Shown here piece by piece: positions 8,103 to 15,721 of a stretch of DNA of 64,000 bases. Position numbers and translations under genes: made by a program. Source of the DNA: Rhizobium sp. SEMIA4064 (GTDB lineage: Bacteria; Pseudomonadota; Alphaproteobacteria; Rhizobiales; Rhizobiaceae). The stretch spans positions 1 through 64,000 of the forward strand of contig NZ_PYJN01000018.1 of NCBI RefSeq assembly GCF_003025035.1, written 5' to 3'. The notes under the pieces are model-generated. The model did not search any database. It was not told the origin of the DNA and saw nothing but the letters and a program-made list of their open reading frames with translations. Positions within the stretch are counted from its first letter, which is position 1, and every line of letters starts with the position of its first letter.

Positions 8103-8275
8103 GAGCCGAATACTTACGGGACGCCCACACGGCACATTTCAAAATGCACTTATGTCGGTAATGACGCTTCTAACGTTTTGGAACCAGATGTATCAGTGGA
8201 TGGTATGACATGGGCGGATTTGCATTGATCGTGTCGTCGGCAAAATCGCAGAAAAATTGTTGGAAGAGCAAAAGC

Positions 8276-9006
8276 TTACCCCGCCTCCCGCGCCCTGATC
8301 GCCTCCGTCTCCTCCTCCACCGCCTGGCAATAGCGCCCGTCCATCGCCTTCAGCACGGCGATGTCCTCGCGGCGCAGAAGGTTGCCGGTCAGGTGCAGCC
8401 AGGCAAGCATTTCCTGATGAGAGAGCGGTGCGGGGCCGGAAAAGCCGGGGGCCTGCGCCGAACGCAGGTCCCAGAACCAGTCCCAGAGCGCATAGCCGGC
8501 CTCCGGCACCTCGGCCTCCGGGCTTACAAGCTCGAAGGCCTCGTTACGCTCGCGCCGGGTCTCGCCGTTCGCATCGCGCACGCAATCATAGCGTGCGACG
8601 ATCCTTACGGCTTCGGAGAGCCCTTCGGCAAGCTCTTCATAAAATTTGCGCGGTCCTCCGAGGCGCCGGCCACCTGATCATAGATCCAGCCGGCTTCCTC
8701 GACGACTTCGCGAGCCTTCTCGAAGGAGAGTGCCGGCTGCTCGCCCTTCCACTGCTGCTCGCCCCAGCTCCAGGAAGCGATGGCGGCGGCGGCCTTGTCG
8801 AGATATTCGGCCTCGACCTTGCTGGTCGTCAGCTTCTTCTTGCGGCTGGCAAGGAAACGGTCGCTATGCTGGCGAACGATCTTCTTCACCTCGTTGCTCT
8901 CGGCCGAGCGGATCATGAAGGAGATGCCGAGCGGCTCCTCGGTGGCCGGATGCAGGAGCCGCAGTTCGAAGAGATCTTCGGAATTGACGAGACTGGAGAT
9001 ATCCAA
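8276..9006 (-). CDS. Tail assembly chaperone fusion made by predicted -1 frameshift (G-T type)
   Basis: Predicted 243-residue product. Translation starts at the TTG at 9006 and slips back one base on the heptamer at 8647-8641. It then reads TAT GAA GAG and onward with no stop into the frame ending at 8276. It joins residues 1-122 of the upstream protein to 121 residues of the downstream frame, whose best independent start is only a GTG at 8581. In lambda and many siphophages the long form (gpGT) recruits tail-tube subunits to the tape measure and is made at a few percent of the short form. The C-terminal part contains WDWFWDLRSAQAPGFSGPAP, a tryptophan-rich segment typical of these T domains. 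The position between tail tube and tape measure is the expected one. Confidence 0.8.
8605..9006 (-). CDS. Tail assembly chaperone, short form (G-like)
   Basis: A 133-residue protein starting at a TTG at 9006, with an AAGG ribosome site seven bases upstream. It lies directly downstream of the tail-tube gene. The sequence MDISSLVNSEDLFELRLLHP and the mixed helical remainder fit the G-like tail chaperone family by position and length. It ends at a TAA (8605-8607), 12 codons past the slippery heptamer. It would be the main product of the locus, with the frameshifted fusion as the minor one. Confidence 0.75.
   Translation of the reverse strand: MDISSLVNSEDLFELRLLHPATEEPLGISFMIRSAESNEVKKIVRQHSDRFLASRKKKLTTSKVEAEYLDKAAAAIASWSWGEQQWKGEQPALSFEKAREVVEEAGWIYDQVAGASEDRANFMKSLPKGSPKP
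8641..8647 (-). promoter_or_regulatory. Programmed -1 frameshift slippery heptamer A AAT TTT
   Basis: On the minus strand the zero-frame codons are GCA AAT TTT ATG, so AAATTTT sits in the X XXY YYZ phase needed for tandem slippage. Slipping one base back places the ribosome in the frame of the downstream chaperone ORF with no intervening stop. Four bases after the heptamer, AGAGC can pair with GCTCT (8636-8632 with 8621-8617). A CC/GG pair may extend this stem across a 3-base bulge, forming a plausible stimulatory structure. Confidence 0.75.
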
Positions 9007-9087
9007 GGAAACACCTTATCGGTTGGGACATTTGAAAGTGGCCGCGCGCCGCAGGAGAGCGACGCGCAAGATTCCGTAAGATGGCGC

Positions 9088-9573
9088 TTACGGCGTAGTG
9101 ACAGGATCGACGCGGATCGGAAGCTGGTTGAGCCCGATCTTGAACTTCTCCAGATCGAAATCGTCGGAGCCGCCGCCCGGATAGAGCGGGCCGGAAACGA
9201 CGCCGCGCGAATAGAAGACCGTGTTGGTCTTGCCCTGCGGCGCGTCGTTGCGCTCGACCTTGATCGCCATGTTGTTGATATTAGGCGGATCGCCGAAGGT
9301 GCGCAGGATGATCTGGCCGGGATCATCGGCGATGGAGGCGACTTCGAGCTCCGGATCGCCGGCGTTGGAAACGCCCTTCTGCTTCTGCTGCACCGGCTCA
9401 TCCAGCGTATTGTAATTGTTGATGGTGGAGTCGGAGCCGAAATCGCCGACCTTGCCGACCTTGCCCACCTGCACCCAGGTCAGCGCGGCATAGGCGCTGG
9501 CCGTGAGATCGCTATTCTGGGGCGTCTCGCATACGTAGACCTTGGAGCCCTTCTTGGTACTTTTATTCGCCAT
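9088..9573 (-). CDS. Major tail tube protein
   Basis: A 161-residue protein beginning MANKSTKKGSKVYVCETPQN. It is followed by the beta-rich pattern of tail tube subunits (WVQVGKVGKVGDFGSDS, then RNDAPQGKTNTVFYSRGVV). It lies between the tail terminator gene and the chaperone genes, the standard siphophage slot. The start ATG at 9573 follows a GAGAGATG ribosome region. It would polymerise around the tape measure to form the tail tube. The family is assigned by position and sequence character. Confidence 0.8.
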   Translation of the reverse strand: MANKSTKKGSKVYVCETPQNSDLTASAYAALTWVQVGKVGKVGDFGSDSTINNYNTLDEPVQQKQKGVSNAGDPELEVASIADDPGQIILRTFGDPPNINNMAIKVERNDAPQGKTNTVFYSRGVVSGPLYPGGGSDDFDLEKFKIGLNQLPIRVDPVTTP

Positions 9574-9576
9574 GGA

Positions 9577-10008
9577 TCATCTCTCCGGTTCAAAGGCGGT
9601 GTAGGGAATGGTGACCGGTATCTGCACGCGGTCATCCTCTTGGATCGGGCCTGCGGCCCACGGCTCGCTACTGATCGTGATCTTCACGCCAGAGGCGAAC
9701 AGCGTCTTGTTGTTGAAATGGTCGATGAGCCGGCCGGCGGCATCGAGCGGCTTGATCAGCCCGCCGCCGGCCTGCCAATAGACGGAAACCTGCAGAAGCC
9801 CGCGCTTCTGCTGCGGATCGTCGCCGAGCGTCACCTGCCGAGTGCGGTTGGGCAGGAAGCTGACGGCCAGATATTTATCCGGCTTAATTTGCCCTGCCGG
9901 CGGAAAGGCAATGCCCGGCTGCGCCACCGGCAGCGGCGGCGTAAAAGTCAGCGCCGCCAAGTGGTCCAGCAGCGCAGCCAGAATGAGTGCGTCCGTTCCC
10001 GTCGCCAT
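9577..10008 (-). CDS. Tail terminator-like protein (DUF4128 type)
   Basis: A 143-residue protein whose opening MATGTDALILAALLDHLAAL and later GLLQVSVYWQAGGG, LIDHFNNKTLF and IPVTIPYTAFE fit the DUF4128 family. That family occupies the tail-terminator position in many alphaproteobacterial siphophages. It ends three bases before the tail tube start, so the two are cotranscribed. The expected role is capping the tail tube and joining it to the head. Confidence 0.75.
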   Translation of the reverse strand: MATGTDALILAALLDHLAALTFTPPLPVAQPGIAFPPAGQIKPDKYLAVSFLPNRTRQVTLGDDPQQKRGLLQVSVYWQAGGGLIKPLDAAGRLIDHFNNKTLFASGVKITISSEPWAAGPIQEDDRVQIPVTIPYTAFEPER

Positions 10009-10044
10009 GAATCCCGCCTGATTGTGAGTTGAAGGAGTTTTGCG

Positions 10045-10464
10045 TTACGCGGTCTCGCGCACGGCCTGCTCGACGGTGTCGGACCAGCGCTGGGCGGCAA
10101 GCCGCACCATGCCGGCGCCCGCCTTGCCGTCGACCCCATATTCGACAGCAGCCGCATAGGGCGCGGTAAACCCCATATAGATCCTGCCGCCTAACGGCAC
10201 GCCGAGGATCGCCAGATTGACCGGCCCGGCATCGAAGCCGTAGCTGCCCGCAGGCGCTGTGTCGGAGGATTGCCCTGACCGCAAGACCGGTATCTCTGAA
10301 GCAGAGGCCTGGAACGAATGCACCAGCGCGCCGCTGTCATCCGGTGTGCCCTCGATAACGGCCTCAGCAAGCCGGGTCGCGGAGGTGTGAACAACATCCT
10401 CCATCCGCCGTTTGGTCTTTTCAACCCAGGCGGAAACGGCATCGGAGAAATTGGAAGAAGCCAT
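10045..10464 (-). CDS. Head-tail joining protein, HK97 gp10-like
   Basis: A 139-residue protein. The pattern GTPDDSGALVHSFQAS, then YAAAVEYGVDGKAGAGMVRLAAQRW, is the recognisable HK97-gp10 layout: a helix, a Thr-Pro-x-Asp-x-Gly turn and a C-terminal YAxxVEYG motif. It would act as a head completion or neck protein. It lies between a small membrane-type protein and the tail terminator. The start ATG is at 10464. Confidence 0.8.
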   Translation of the reverse strand: MASSNFSDAVSAWVEKTKRRMEDVVHTSATRLAEAVIEGTPDDSGALVHSFQASASEIPVLRSGQSSDTAPAGSYGFDAGPVNLAILGVPLGGRIYMGFTAPYAAAVEYGVDGKAGAGMVRLAAQRWSDTVEQAVRETA

Positions 10465-10468
10465 CGTA

Positions 10469-10717
10469 TCAGCCCTCTGAAATGATTCGGCTTTGGCGGC
10501 ACGCGCTTACACCCGACGACGGAGTGCGCCGTTCGAAATCCAGCAAGGTCGAAGCGCCATAGCGCACGCGGATCGCGGAAACGCCACTTTCCCGGGCAGC
10601 CCTCTGCCTCCCCTGCCGCTCGCTCTCTGACAACGACATCAATCGGTCCAGCGCCAGGAGAAACCGGAAAACCAACCAAAGAACGAGCGCGGCGCGGAAG
10701 CGGGCAAAGGCGCTCAC
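10469..10717 (-). CDS. Small phage protein with hydrophobic N-terminus
   Basis: An 82-residue protein starting at a GTG (10717) that overlaps the TGA of the previous gene as GTGA, which argues for real translation. Residues 8-24 (RAALVLWLVFRFLLALD) could be a short membrane segment. The rest is basic. No family recognised. It may be a small accessory gene inserted in the head-tail region, or a chance frame kept by the tight overlap. Confidence 0.55.
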   Translation of the reverse strand: MSAFARFRAALVLWLVFRFLLALDRLMSLSESERQGRQRAARESGVSAIRVRYGASTLLDFERRTPSSGVSACRQSRIISEG

Positions 10718-11070
10718 TGGCGCACCTGTAGCTGCCAGAGCACTGTAATCCCGCCCGGCGACAGCGGCAGCACATCGAAGATCGCATGCTCAACGCCGGC
10801 GATCAGCAATCTGTCCTCGAGCATCGGCGCAATCGAAAGCCCGGCCGTAGACAGATAGATCATCCTATCGCCGCGCTGGATCAGCGTATTGCTAATGTGC
10901 GCCTGCGTATAATCGAGATCGACCAGCACGCAGGCAAAATCCTGGCTCGTCTGGAAGGGATCGTAATCCGCACCTGAATTGGTGATGCGCCTAAGCAGAG
11001 CCTGCTGGCCGAATTTGGCGATCAGCCGCTCGGCCGTTGTGCGGGTTTTGGCATAGTCGAAAGCGGCCAT
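10714..11070 (-). CDS. Head-tail connector / stopper-type protein
   Basis: A 118-residue protein. The ATG at 11070 overlaps the previous stop as TGATG; a GTG at 11073 precedes it. The beta-rich sequence, with QQALLRRITNSGADYDPF, DRMIYLSTAGLSIAP and ILIAGVEHAIFDVLPLSP-type spacing, resembles head-closure or stopper proteins. It sits between the DnaT-like connector and the gp10-like gene. The role is inferred from order and length. Confidence 0.65.
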   Translation of the reverse strand: MAAFDYAKTRTTAERLIAKFGQQALLRRITNSGADYDPFQTSQDFACVLVDLDYTQAHISNTLIQRGDRMIYLSTAGLSIAPMLEDRLLIAGVEHAIFDVLPLSPGGITVLWQLQVRQ

Positions 11071-11567
11071 CACACCACCAGGATGCCCGGCAGAACCGGA
11101 CGCAAGAAGGGATAGAGCAGACCGTCGAGAATGGTCATAACCGGCCTTGCCGAAGAAATGATGTCGGCTGGCGAACCGGCCGCGACATATTCCGTCTCCA
11201 GCGGCCCGACCTTTTCGCGTTTGACGGTCTGCGCTGCAGTGACCACGGGGGTCAGGCTGCCAGGTTCGGCGAGCTCGACAGCGGCCGCCTCATAGGCAGC
11301 GTAAGTAATCGGCAACGGCACGACATCTTCGGGAACAGCCTCGCCATTGGCCGTCCTGGCCACCTTCCGCGGCCAGGACAGAGCCTGGTCATAACCACCA
11401 GCGCGAAGGCCGGGAAAACGCGACTCGTACAAGCCGTCCACGACCTGCGATCCGCGCACTAGGGCAGCCGTGCGCTCACTGTCTCCGGTGGCAGCCCAGG
11501 CTGCGTTGTCCCGATCGACAAAATAGGTATTGGCAGCATCGAGCGTGCCGTAGAAAGCTGCAGACAT
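11070..11567 (-). CDS. Head-tail connector (DnaT-like phage protein)
   Basis: A 165-residue protein. The N-terminus MSAAFYGTLDAANTYFVDRD and the stretch ALVRGSQVVDGLYESRFPG, followed by a conserved Trp-Pro-Arg (LSWPRKVA) and IPITYAAYEAA-like helix, match phage proteins annotated as DnaT-like ssDNA-binding. They occupy the gp6-like connector slot right after the capsid gene. I favour a head-tail adaptor function. DNA binding is only suggested by the family label. Confidence 0.75.
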   Translation of the reverse strand: MSAAFYGTLDAANTYFVDRDNAAWAATGDSERTAALVRGSQVVDGLYESRFPGLRAGGYDQALSWPRKVARTANGEAVPEDVVPLPITYAAYEAAAVELAEPGSLTPVVTAAQTVKREKVGPLETEYVAAGSPADIISSARPVMTILDGLLYPFLRPVLPGILVV

Positions 11568-11636
11568 GAGAACTCCAGCGGTAAATGAGGCGGCGCAGCC
11601 CCTCTCCCCGCCGAGGCGGAGAGAGGGAAATCAAAG

Positions 11637-12608
11637 TCACGACGCAGCCGTGATCTCGTCGCCATAGGCCATCGCGGCCGGCAGGCGTACTTCCGTGCCG
11701 CCGGTGCGGGCGATGATGCCGGTTTCGAAGCTCATGATCGATTTCTGGCGTGGCTGCAGCACACGCCGCGGCATCGGCAGATGGAAGCGCAGGACTTCCG
11801 GATCGCGGCGATAGACGACCATGCGGCCACCGCCATCCTGGGATGCCGTCGCAAGCTCGCGCAGCGGCTGGATATCCAGCGGCTGGCCGGTCTCCGCCGT
11901 GTAGACATTGCCCTGACGCAAGAATTCCAGCACGGTGATATAGCCGTCGCCATCGGCAAGCCGCTTGGTGGCAATCAGGCGGAAGGCTTCCGGCGGCAGG
12001 CGCAGACTATCCACCCATTCCACTTCGCCGGTGCTTTCGCGCACGCCGCCGATGAGATCGTTGACATCGCGCAGGATCTGATCGGCCGTCTTGGCGGACC
12101 ACAAGGTCGAAGAGCCCGTGCCATCCGCGGCAATATCGACGCGCGAGACATTGGGATCGTTGACAAAACCCGTCCAACCCTTTTCCGCGGAGCCGACCAT
12201 GGCAACGGAGTTGAGCAGACGTTCGATCTTGTCCGCAGCAAAGATGGCGTTGGAGGCGTTGAGATCGAGATTGTAGAGCGCCGCCTGATTGACCTCCTCC
12301 AGATTCCATTCCCAGCCGGAGCCGACCATTGCGAAATCGTGACTGGCGCTGTCACGCGTCGATTGGTTGAAGGGCATATCCGTGCCGGCGCCGGAGAGGA
12401 ACTTCGCTTCGCCCGCGCTATCGACGGTGAAGAAGGTCGTACCGGCAGCCCATTCGTTGCCCTCGGTGACGACAGGTACATGCAGGCCGTAATTGAGTGT
12501 GGGGTAGCGACGCTGATAGATGCGCGTCTCGATGTTGCGGCCCTGCGCAATGACGAAGGAATAGGCTGCCTGGGCATCGGCGAAATGCTGTCGAACGAAC
12601 TGGTTCAT
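11637..12608 (-). CDS. Major capsid protein (DUF2184-like)
   Basis: A 323-residue protein. The opening MNQFVRQHFADAQAAYSFVI, the early RRYPTLNYGLHVPVVTEGNEW and the later VYRRDPEVLRFHLPMP are typical of the DUF2184 major capsid family. It is followed after 69 bp by the connector gene and preceded by the cement protein gene, the standard order. It would assemble the icosahedral shell with an HK97 fold. The start ATG at 12608 lies three bases after the cement gene stop. Confidence 0.85.
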   Translation of the reverse strand: MNQFVRQHFADAQAAYSFVIAQGRNIETRIYQRRYPTLNYGLHVPVVTEGNEWAAGTTFFTVDSAGEAKFLSGAGTDMPFNQSTRDSASHDFAMVGSGWEWNLEEVNQAALYNLDLNASNAIFAADKIERLLNSVAMVGSAEKGWTGFVNDPNVSRVDIAADGTGSSTLWSAKTADQILRDVNDLIGGVRESTGEVEWVDSLRLPPEAFRLIATKRLADGDGYITVLEFLRQGNVYTAETGQPLDIQPLRELATASQDGGGRMVVYRRDPEVLRFHLPMPRRVLQPRQKSIMSFETGIIARTGGTEVRLPAAMAYGDEITAAS

Positions 12609-12611
12609 GGA

Positions 12612-13082
12612 TTAAGCGCTCCTGTGCTTGAGCGAGATTTCGACGATGTCACCATTGCCGCCGCTCGTATCGAAGAAACAATCGGGAATGGGACCGACGA
12701 TGCCGGTGCCAGCGGCGTTGACATAGGCATTGGTGACCGGGTTGTAATAGACGGCGTCGCCGTCAGCGACCGCACCGCCCGCCCGCACATACATCTGGCC
12801 CGAGGTCAGAAAGGCGCCGGTGATGAACTGCGCATAGCCGTCCACCTGGGTCGCGCCGGGCAGCACGGTCGGCGTCAGCACAGCGATACCGAGAAACTTG
12901 CCACCTGCGGCATAGGGCGCAACGCCATGATCGGCGAGACCGCGCTGGGCCGGCTGGCCGAACTTGATACCGGCGGCATTTTCCACCGTACGGCTGATCT
13001 TGTTGGATTTTTCCTCCGAAGCGATCTGCCCGTGCAGGCCCTTCTGAGGAGCGTTTCCATAGGTGGTCTGATAAGTCGCCAT
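12612..13082 (-). CDS. Capsid cement / decoration protein (Gp24-like)
   Basis: A 156-residue protein. MATYQTTYGNAPQKGLHGQI, then a beta-rich domain with FITGAFLTSGQMYVRAGG and AVYYNPVTNAYV, matches structural cement proteins of the Gp24 type found just upstream of DUF2184 capsid genes. It would stabilise the capsid surface. The start ATG at 13082 has a GGAGACG-type ribosome site. Confidence 0.8.
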   Translation of the reverse strand: MATYQTTYGNAPQKGLHGQIASEEKSNKISRTVENAAGIKFGQPAQRGLADHGVAPYAAGGKFLGIAVLTPTVLPGATQVDGYAQFITGAFLTSGQMYVRAGGAVADGDAVYYNPVTNAYVNAAGTGIVGPIPDCFFDTSGGNGDIVEISLKHRSA

Positions 13083-13109
13083 TGAAGCGTCTCCTTTTCG
13101 TTGACCTGG

Positions 13110-14225
13110 TTAGATGGGATTGGCCGGCAGGTGAGCGGACCGCAGGTCACGCACCATGGCGGCATAGGCACTGAACGCCGCGGACATCGACGTCTGCTCG
13201 GTAGTAATGCCGTCCTTGACCACGGCCGCGAAAGGATCCGGCGTCTCACGGATGGCCTCGGCTAGCATGTCGAAACGAGCGTCGATATAGGCGTCCGATC
13301 TGCCCTCGACCGCCGCTTCGCCGACCTTGGCGAGGACGACCGCCTTGCGGATCGCCGTGTCGGAAAGACCTGCCGTTTTCACGTTGCCGACGATCGCCTT
13401 GGCAAGCCCGATGAGATCGGCGCGGGCCTCGGCTCGCCGTTCGATCTCAGCATCGGACAACAGCCCTGCCTTGACGGCATCGAGTTCGGCATCGCGAATG
13501 GCAATGGCCTTCTGGCTTGCGATGTCGGCGTCCGCGAGCCGTTGCTGCAACGTCGCAATAAGCTCCGCAGCCTGGTCGCTGACCTCGATGCCGACGCCAT
13601 CGACGGTGATTGTCTTTGTGATCATCATTCCTTCCTTATTCAAATGGTGATCGGAATTGGAGCGTGGGGCTGCGAGAGGAGCGCAGCCCCACGGTGCTGC
13701 CACATCGCCGATGCGGACTTTCGATCCCGCACGGCCACGGCGCACAATGGCGATATGATTGATGCGAATATTCTTTTGGACGGCGTCATAGGCTTCGCCG
13801 GCAGGCGTCACGCCCGCGGTAAAGTCGAGATCGCAGACATAGCCGGCTGACAGCTCCTGCTTGCCGCTCTCGATGTCCTGAATGGCCGCCTCGTCACTGA
13901 CCATGAGTGGCACGCGAATGAAGATGCCCTCGCCGGCGATCTCATCGCCGGTCTGGCCGACGGAGTAGGTCTTCCAGTTTGCCGACGTGACCATTTCCGG
14001 CGGATGCTCATTTGTCACCGGTCGGTGAGCAGCACTCTTCAGCGTATCCTGGGAAAAGACTTCCGCACCCGGCCGATAGACCCGCACGGTGCGCATTTCC
14101 GGCCTGCCGACCTCCGCACCGAGATAGTTCTGAATACCCGTGCGAGCGATCCGGGCGTCGGCGACAAGATAGCCGTCGCCAGTCCGCCGCGTTCCCGCGA
14201 CGGTGACAATGTCTGTAAAATTCAT
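13110..14225 (-). CDS. Phage DUF2213 head protein (probable prohead protease/scaffold)
   Basis: A 371-residue protein starting at the ATG at 14225 (MNFTDIVTVAGTRRTGDGYL) behind an AAGGGA ribosome site. The frame is open further upstream but there overlaps the portal gene and looks non-coding. The N-terminal half carries HRPVTNEHPPEMVTSANWKT and ELSAGYVCDLDF, the conserved core of DUF2213. The middle has IRINHIAIVRRGRAG, which recalls the conserved histidine of prohead proteases. The C-terminal 120 residues are helical and acidic, as in a scaffold. The likely role is capsid assembly and maturation. Confidence 0.8.
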   Translation of the reverse strand: MNFTDIVTVAGTRRTGDGYLVADARIARTGIQNYLGAEVGRPEMRTVRVYRPGAEVFSQDTLKSAAHRPVTNEHPPEMVTSANWKTYSVGQTGDEIAGEGIFIRVPLMVSDEAAIQDIESGKQELSAGYVCDLDFTAGVTPAGEAYDAVQKNIRINHIAIVRRGRAGSKVRIGDVAAPWGCAPLAAPRSNSDHHLNKEGMMITKTITVDGVGIEVSDQAAELIATLQQRLADADIASQKAIAIRDAELDAVKAGLLSDAEIERRAEARADLIGLAKAIVGNVKTAGLSDTAIRKAVVLAKVGEAAVEGRSDAYIDARFDMLAEAIRETPDPFAAVVKDGITTEQTSMSAAFSAYAAMVRDLRSAHLPANPI

Positions 14226-14274
14226 GATTGGATGTCCCTTGGTCGGAATCGACTTTGGCAGATGGTTCCGCCGC

Positions 14275-15675
14275 CTATGACAAGGCGGGGTTCGCTGCGG
14301 AGGCGGCAGATGCCGGGCTTTGTTCCTGGCTCTGACGTGTGGTTTCTTCGGATATGCCTTCTTGCAGACCCCCGCCAAAAGCCTCGATCGCCGCCTCCAG
14401 TCCCGGCAGCGACCCGTCCTCGACAAAGGTGTTCACCAGTGCCTCCGACAATGCTTGCCGCGGGATGATTTCTTGACCGGAAGACGAACCAAACAAGGCC
14501 CGCGCGGCATCGGCCTTAGTCTTGAAAATCTCGGCCTTCTCCTTCTCGCTCATCTGCTCCAACGGCGCCCAAGTAGCGTAGATCTCGGGATCGCGGGCGC
14601 CCGTAGCGGAGCGAATAAGGCATTCGTCCAGTCGTGACATGGCGGGTGTGAAATCGAGCTCCTGAATCGCCTGGATGCGATCGTGATAGTTCTTCATGTC
14701 GCCATCGCCGGTCGCGTTGAGACCGGCGGGAGATTGGCCAAGCAGGCGCGTGACCGGAATATCGGCGGCACCGGAGACGATCTGCATGAAAGCCATGAGG
14801 ATGTCCGTCAGTCCCGCCAGCGGCGCGCTCTTGCTATCGTACTCTTCCTCACTGTCGAGGATCAGCGTCCCGTTGACGCCCTTGATGGTGTTGGCCAGCG
14901 TATAGCGGCGCAGTACAGCATCCTCGTAAGCCTGATTGCCGATATTGGCCGAGAATTGCGGTACCTTGATAATGTCGATCTTCGCCTCGAAAATGAGACT
15001 GGCGATGTTGGCCGCCGTGCTGTCGGCATTCTTGATGGCATCGAAGGTCGCCGTGAGCACGCTCTCGCCCCAGCCATGACCGGCCTGCCCCAGTGTGCCA
15101 CCAAAATCCTCGTCCGGCGCCATGGCGCCGTTGAAGATCACCAGTCTCGACGGGTGGATGGCAACCTGCGATCCGTTCGCGCCCATCAGTGTGTAGAATT
15201 TCGGACTGCCATACCATTCCGACGTCGGGTCGCGCTCGATCTCCCCCGCGGCAAGTTGACGACGTGTCAATACGGTCAGATGCTTCAGCCCGCCCTTGCC
15301 GACGCGCTCTGCATCGAGCGGCTGCGAAGGATCTGCGTCGCCGGTGCCGATGAACAAAGCAGCGCCACCGAAGAGCCGCCCTTTCTTAGCGGCTTCCAGA
15401 ACTTTGCCGCGCAGGTTCAACCGGCGCTCCTCGGCCTCGATCGCCCCGATCTGATCACTCTCGGCCTGCCAGTTGCGCCATTTGCGGCAACTGTCCAGGG
15501 CCGGGATATCGACGATCTTGCGCGGCAGCCACGAACCGCGATAGGCGGCAATAATCTGTTCGTCGGTCAGGATCGGCTGGGCATAGAAGACCGATGCCGC
15601 CTTGTCGCGCTCCGTCCCCATGCGAGACGCAAGGTTCATCAGCCCATCGCGAACCATCGAGAGTACGTGTCCCAT
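14275..15675 (-). CDS. Phage portal protein (DUF1073 type)
   Basis: A 466-residue protein. The segment ASVFYAQPILTDEQIIAAYR, then GSWLPRKIVDIPALDS and PSRLVIFNG, and later DIPVTRLLGQSPAGLNATGD, are characteristic of the DUF1073 portal family. It would form the dodecameric ring through which DNA enters. It lies between large terminase and the DUF2213 gene. The related label Acb1-like (anti-CBASS) is used in some annotations of this family. I see nothing here that supports nuclease activity against cyclic nucleotides. Confidence 0.85.
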   Translation of the reverse strand: MGHVLSMVRDGLMNLASRMGTERDKAASVFYAQPILTDEQIIAAYRGSWLPRKIVDIPALDSCRKWRNWQAESDQIGAIEAEERRLNLRGKVLEAAKKGRLFGGAALFIGTGDADPSQPLDAERVGKGGLKHLTVLTRRQLAAGEIERDPTSEWYGSPKFYTLMGANGSQVAIHPSRLVIFNGAMAPDEDFGGTLGQAGHGWGESVLTATFDAIKNADSTAANIASLIFEAKIDIIKVPQFSANIGNQAYEDAVLRRYTLANTIKGVNGTLILDSEEEYDSKSAPLAGLTDILMAFMQIVSGAADIPVTRLLGQSPAGLNATGDGDMKNYHDRIQAIQELDFTPAMSRLDECLIRSATGARDPEIYATWAPLEQMSEKEKAEIFKTKADAARALFGSSSGQEIIPRQALSEALVNTFVEDGSLPGLEAAIEAFGGGLQEGISEETTRQSQEQSPASAASAANPALS

Positions 15676-15721
15676 GGATTATCCTTTGGCATCTATGTGA
15701 AGGAGAGACCCTTGCAGGGCC

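Noticed and set aside
8428..10032. 534-codon plus-strand frame across the tail genes
   Set aside because: It is antisense to four phage genes with ribosome sites, coherent order and family features.
13110..14426. 438-residue version of the DUF2213 protein
   Set aside because: The extra N-terminal residues overlap the portal gene and are Arg/Pro-rich noise. The ATG at 14225 with AAGGGA upstream fits the family.
14275..15675. Anti-CBASS nuclease activity of the portal-family protein
   Set aside because: Only a family label links them. The gene's position and motifs fit a portal, and no nuclease residues were identified.
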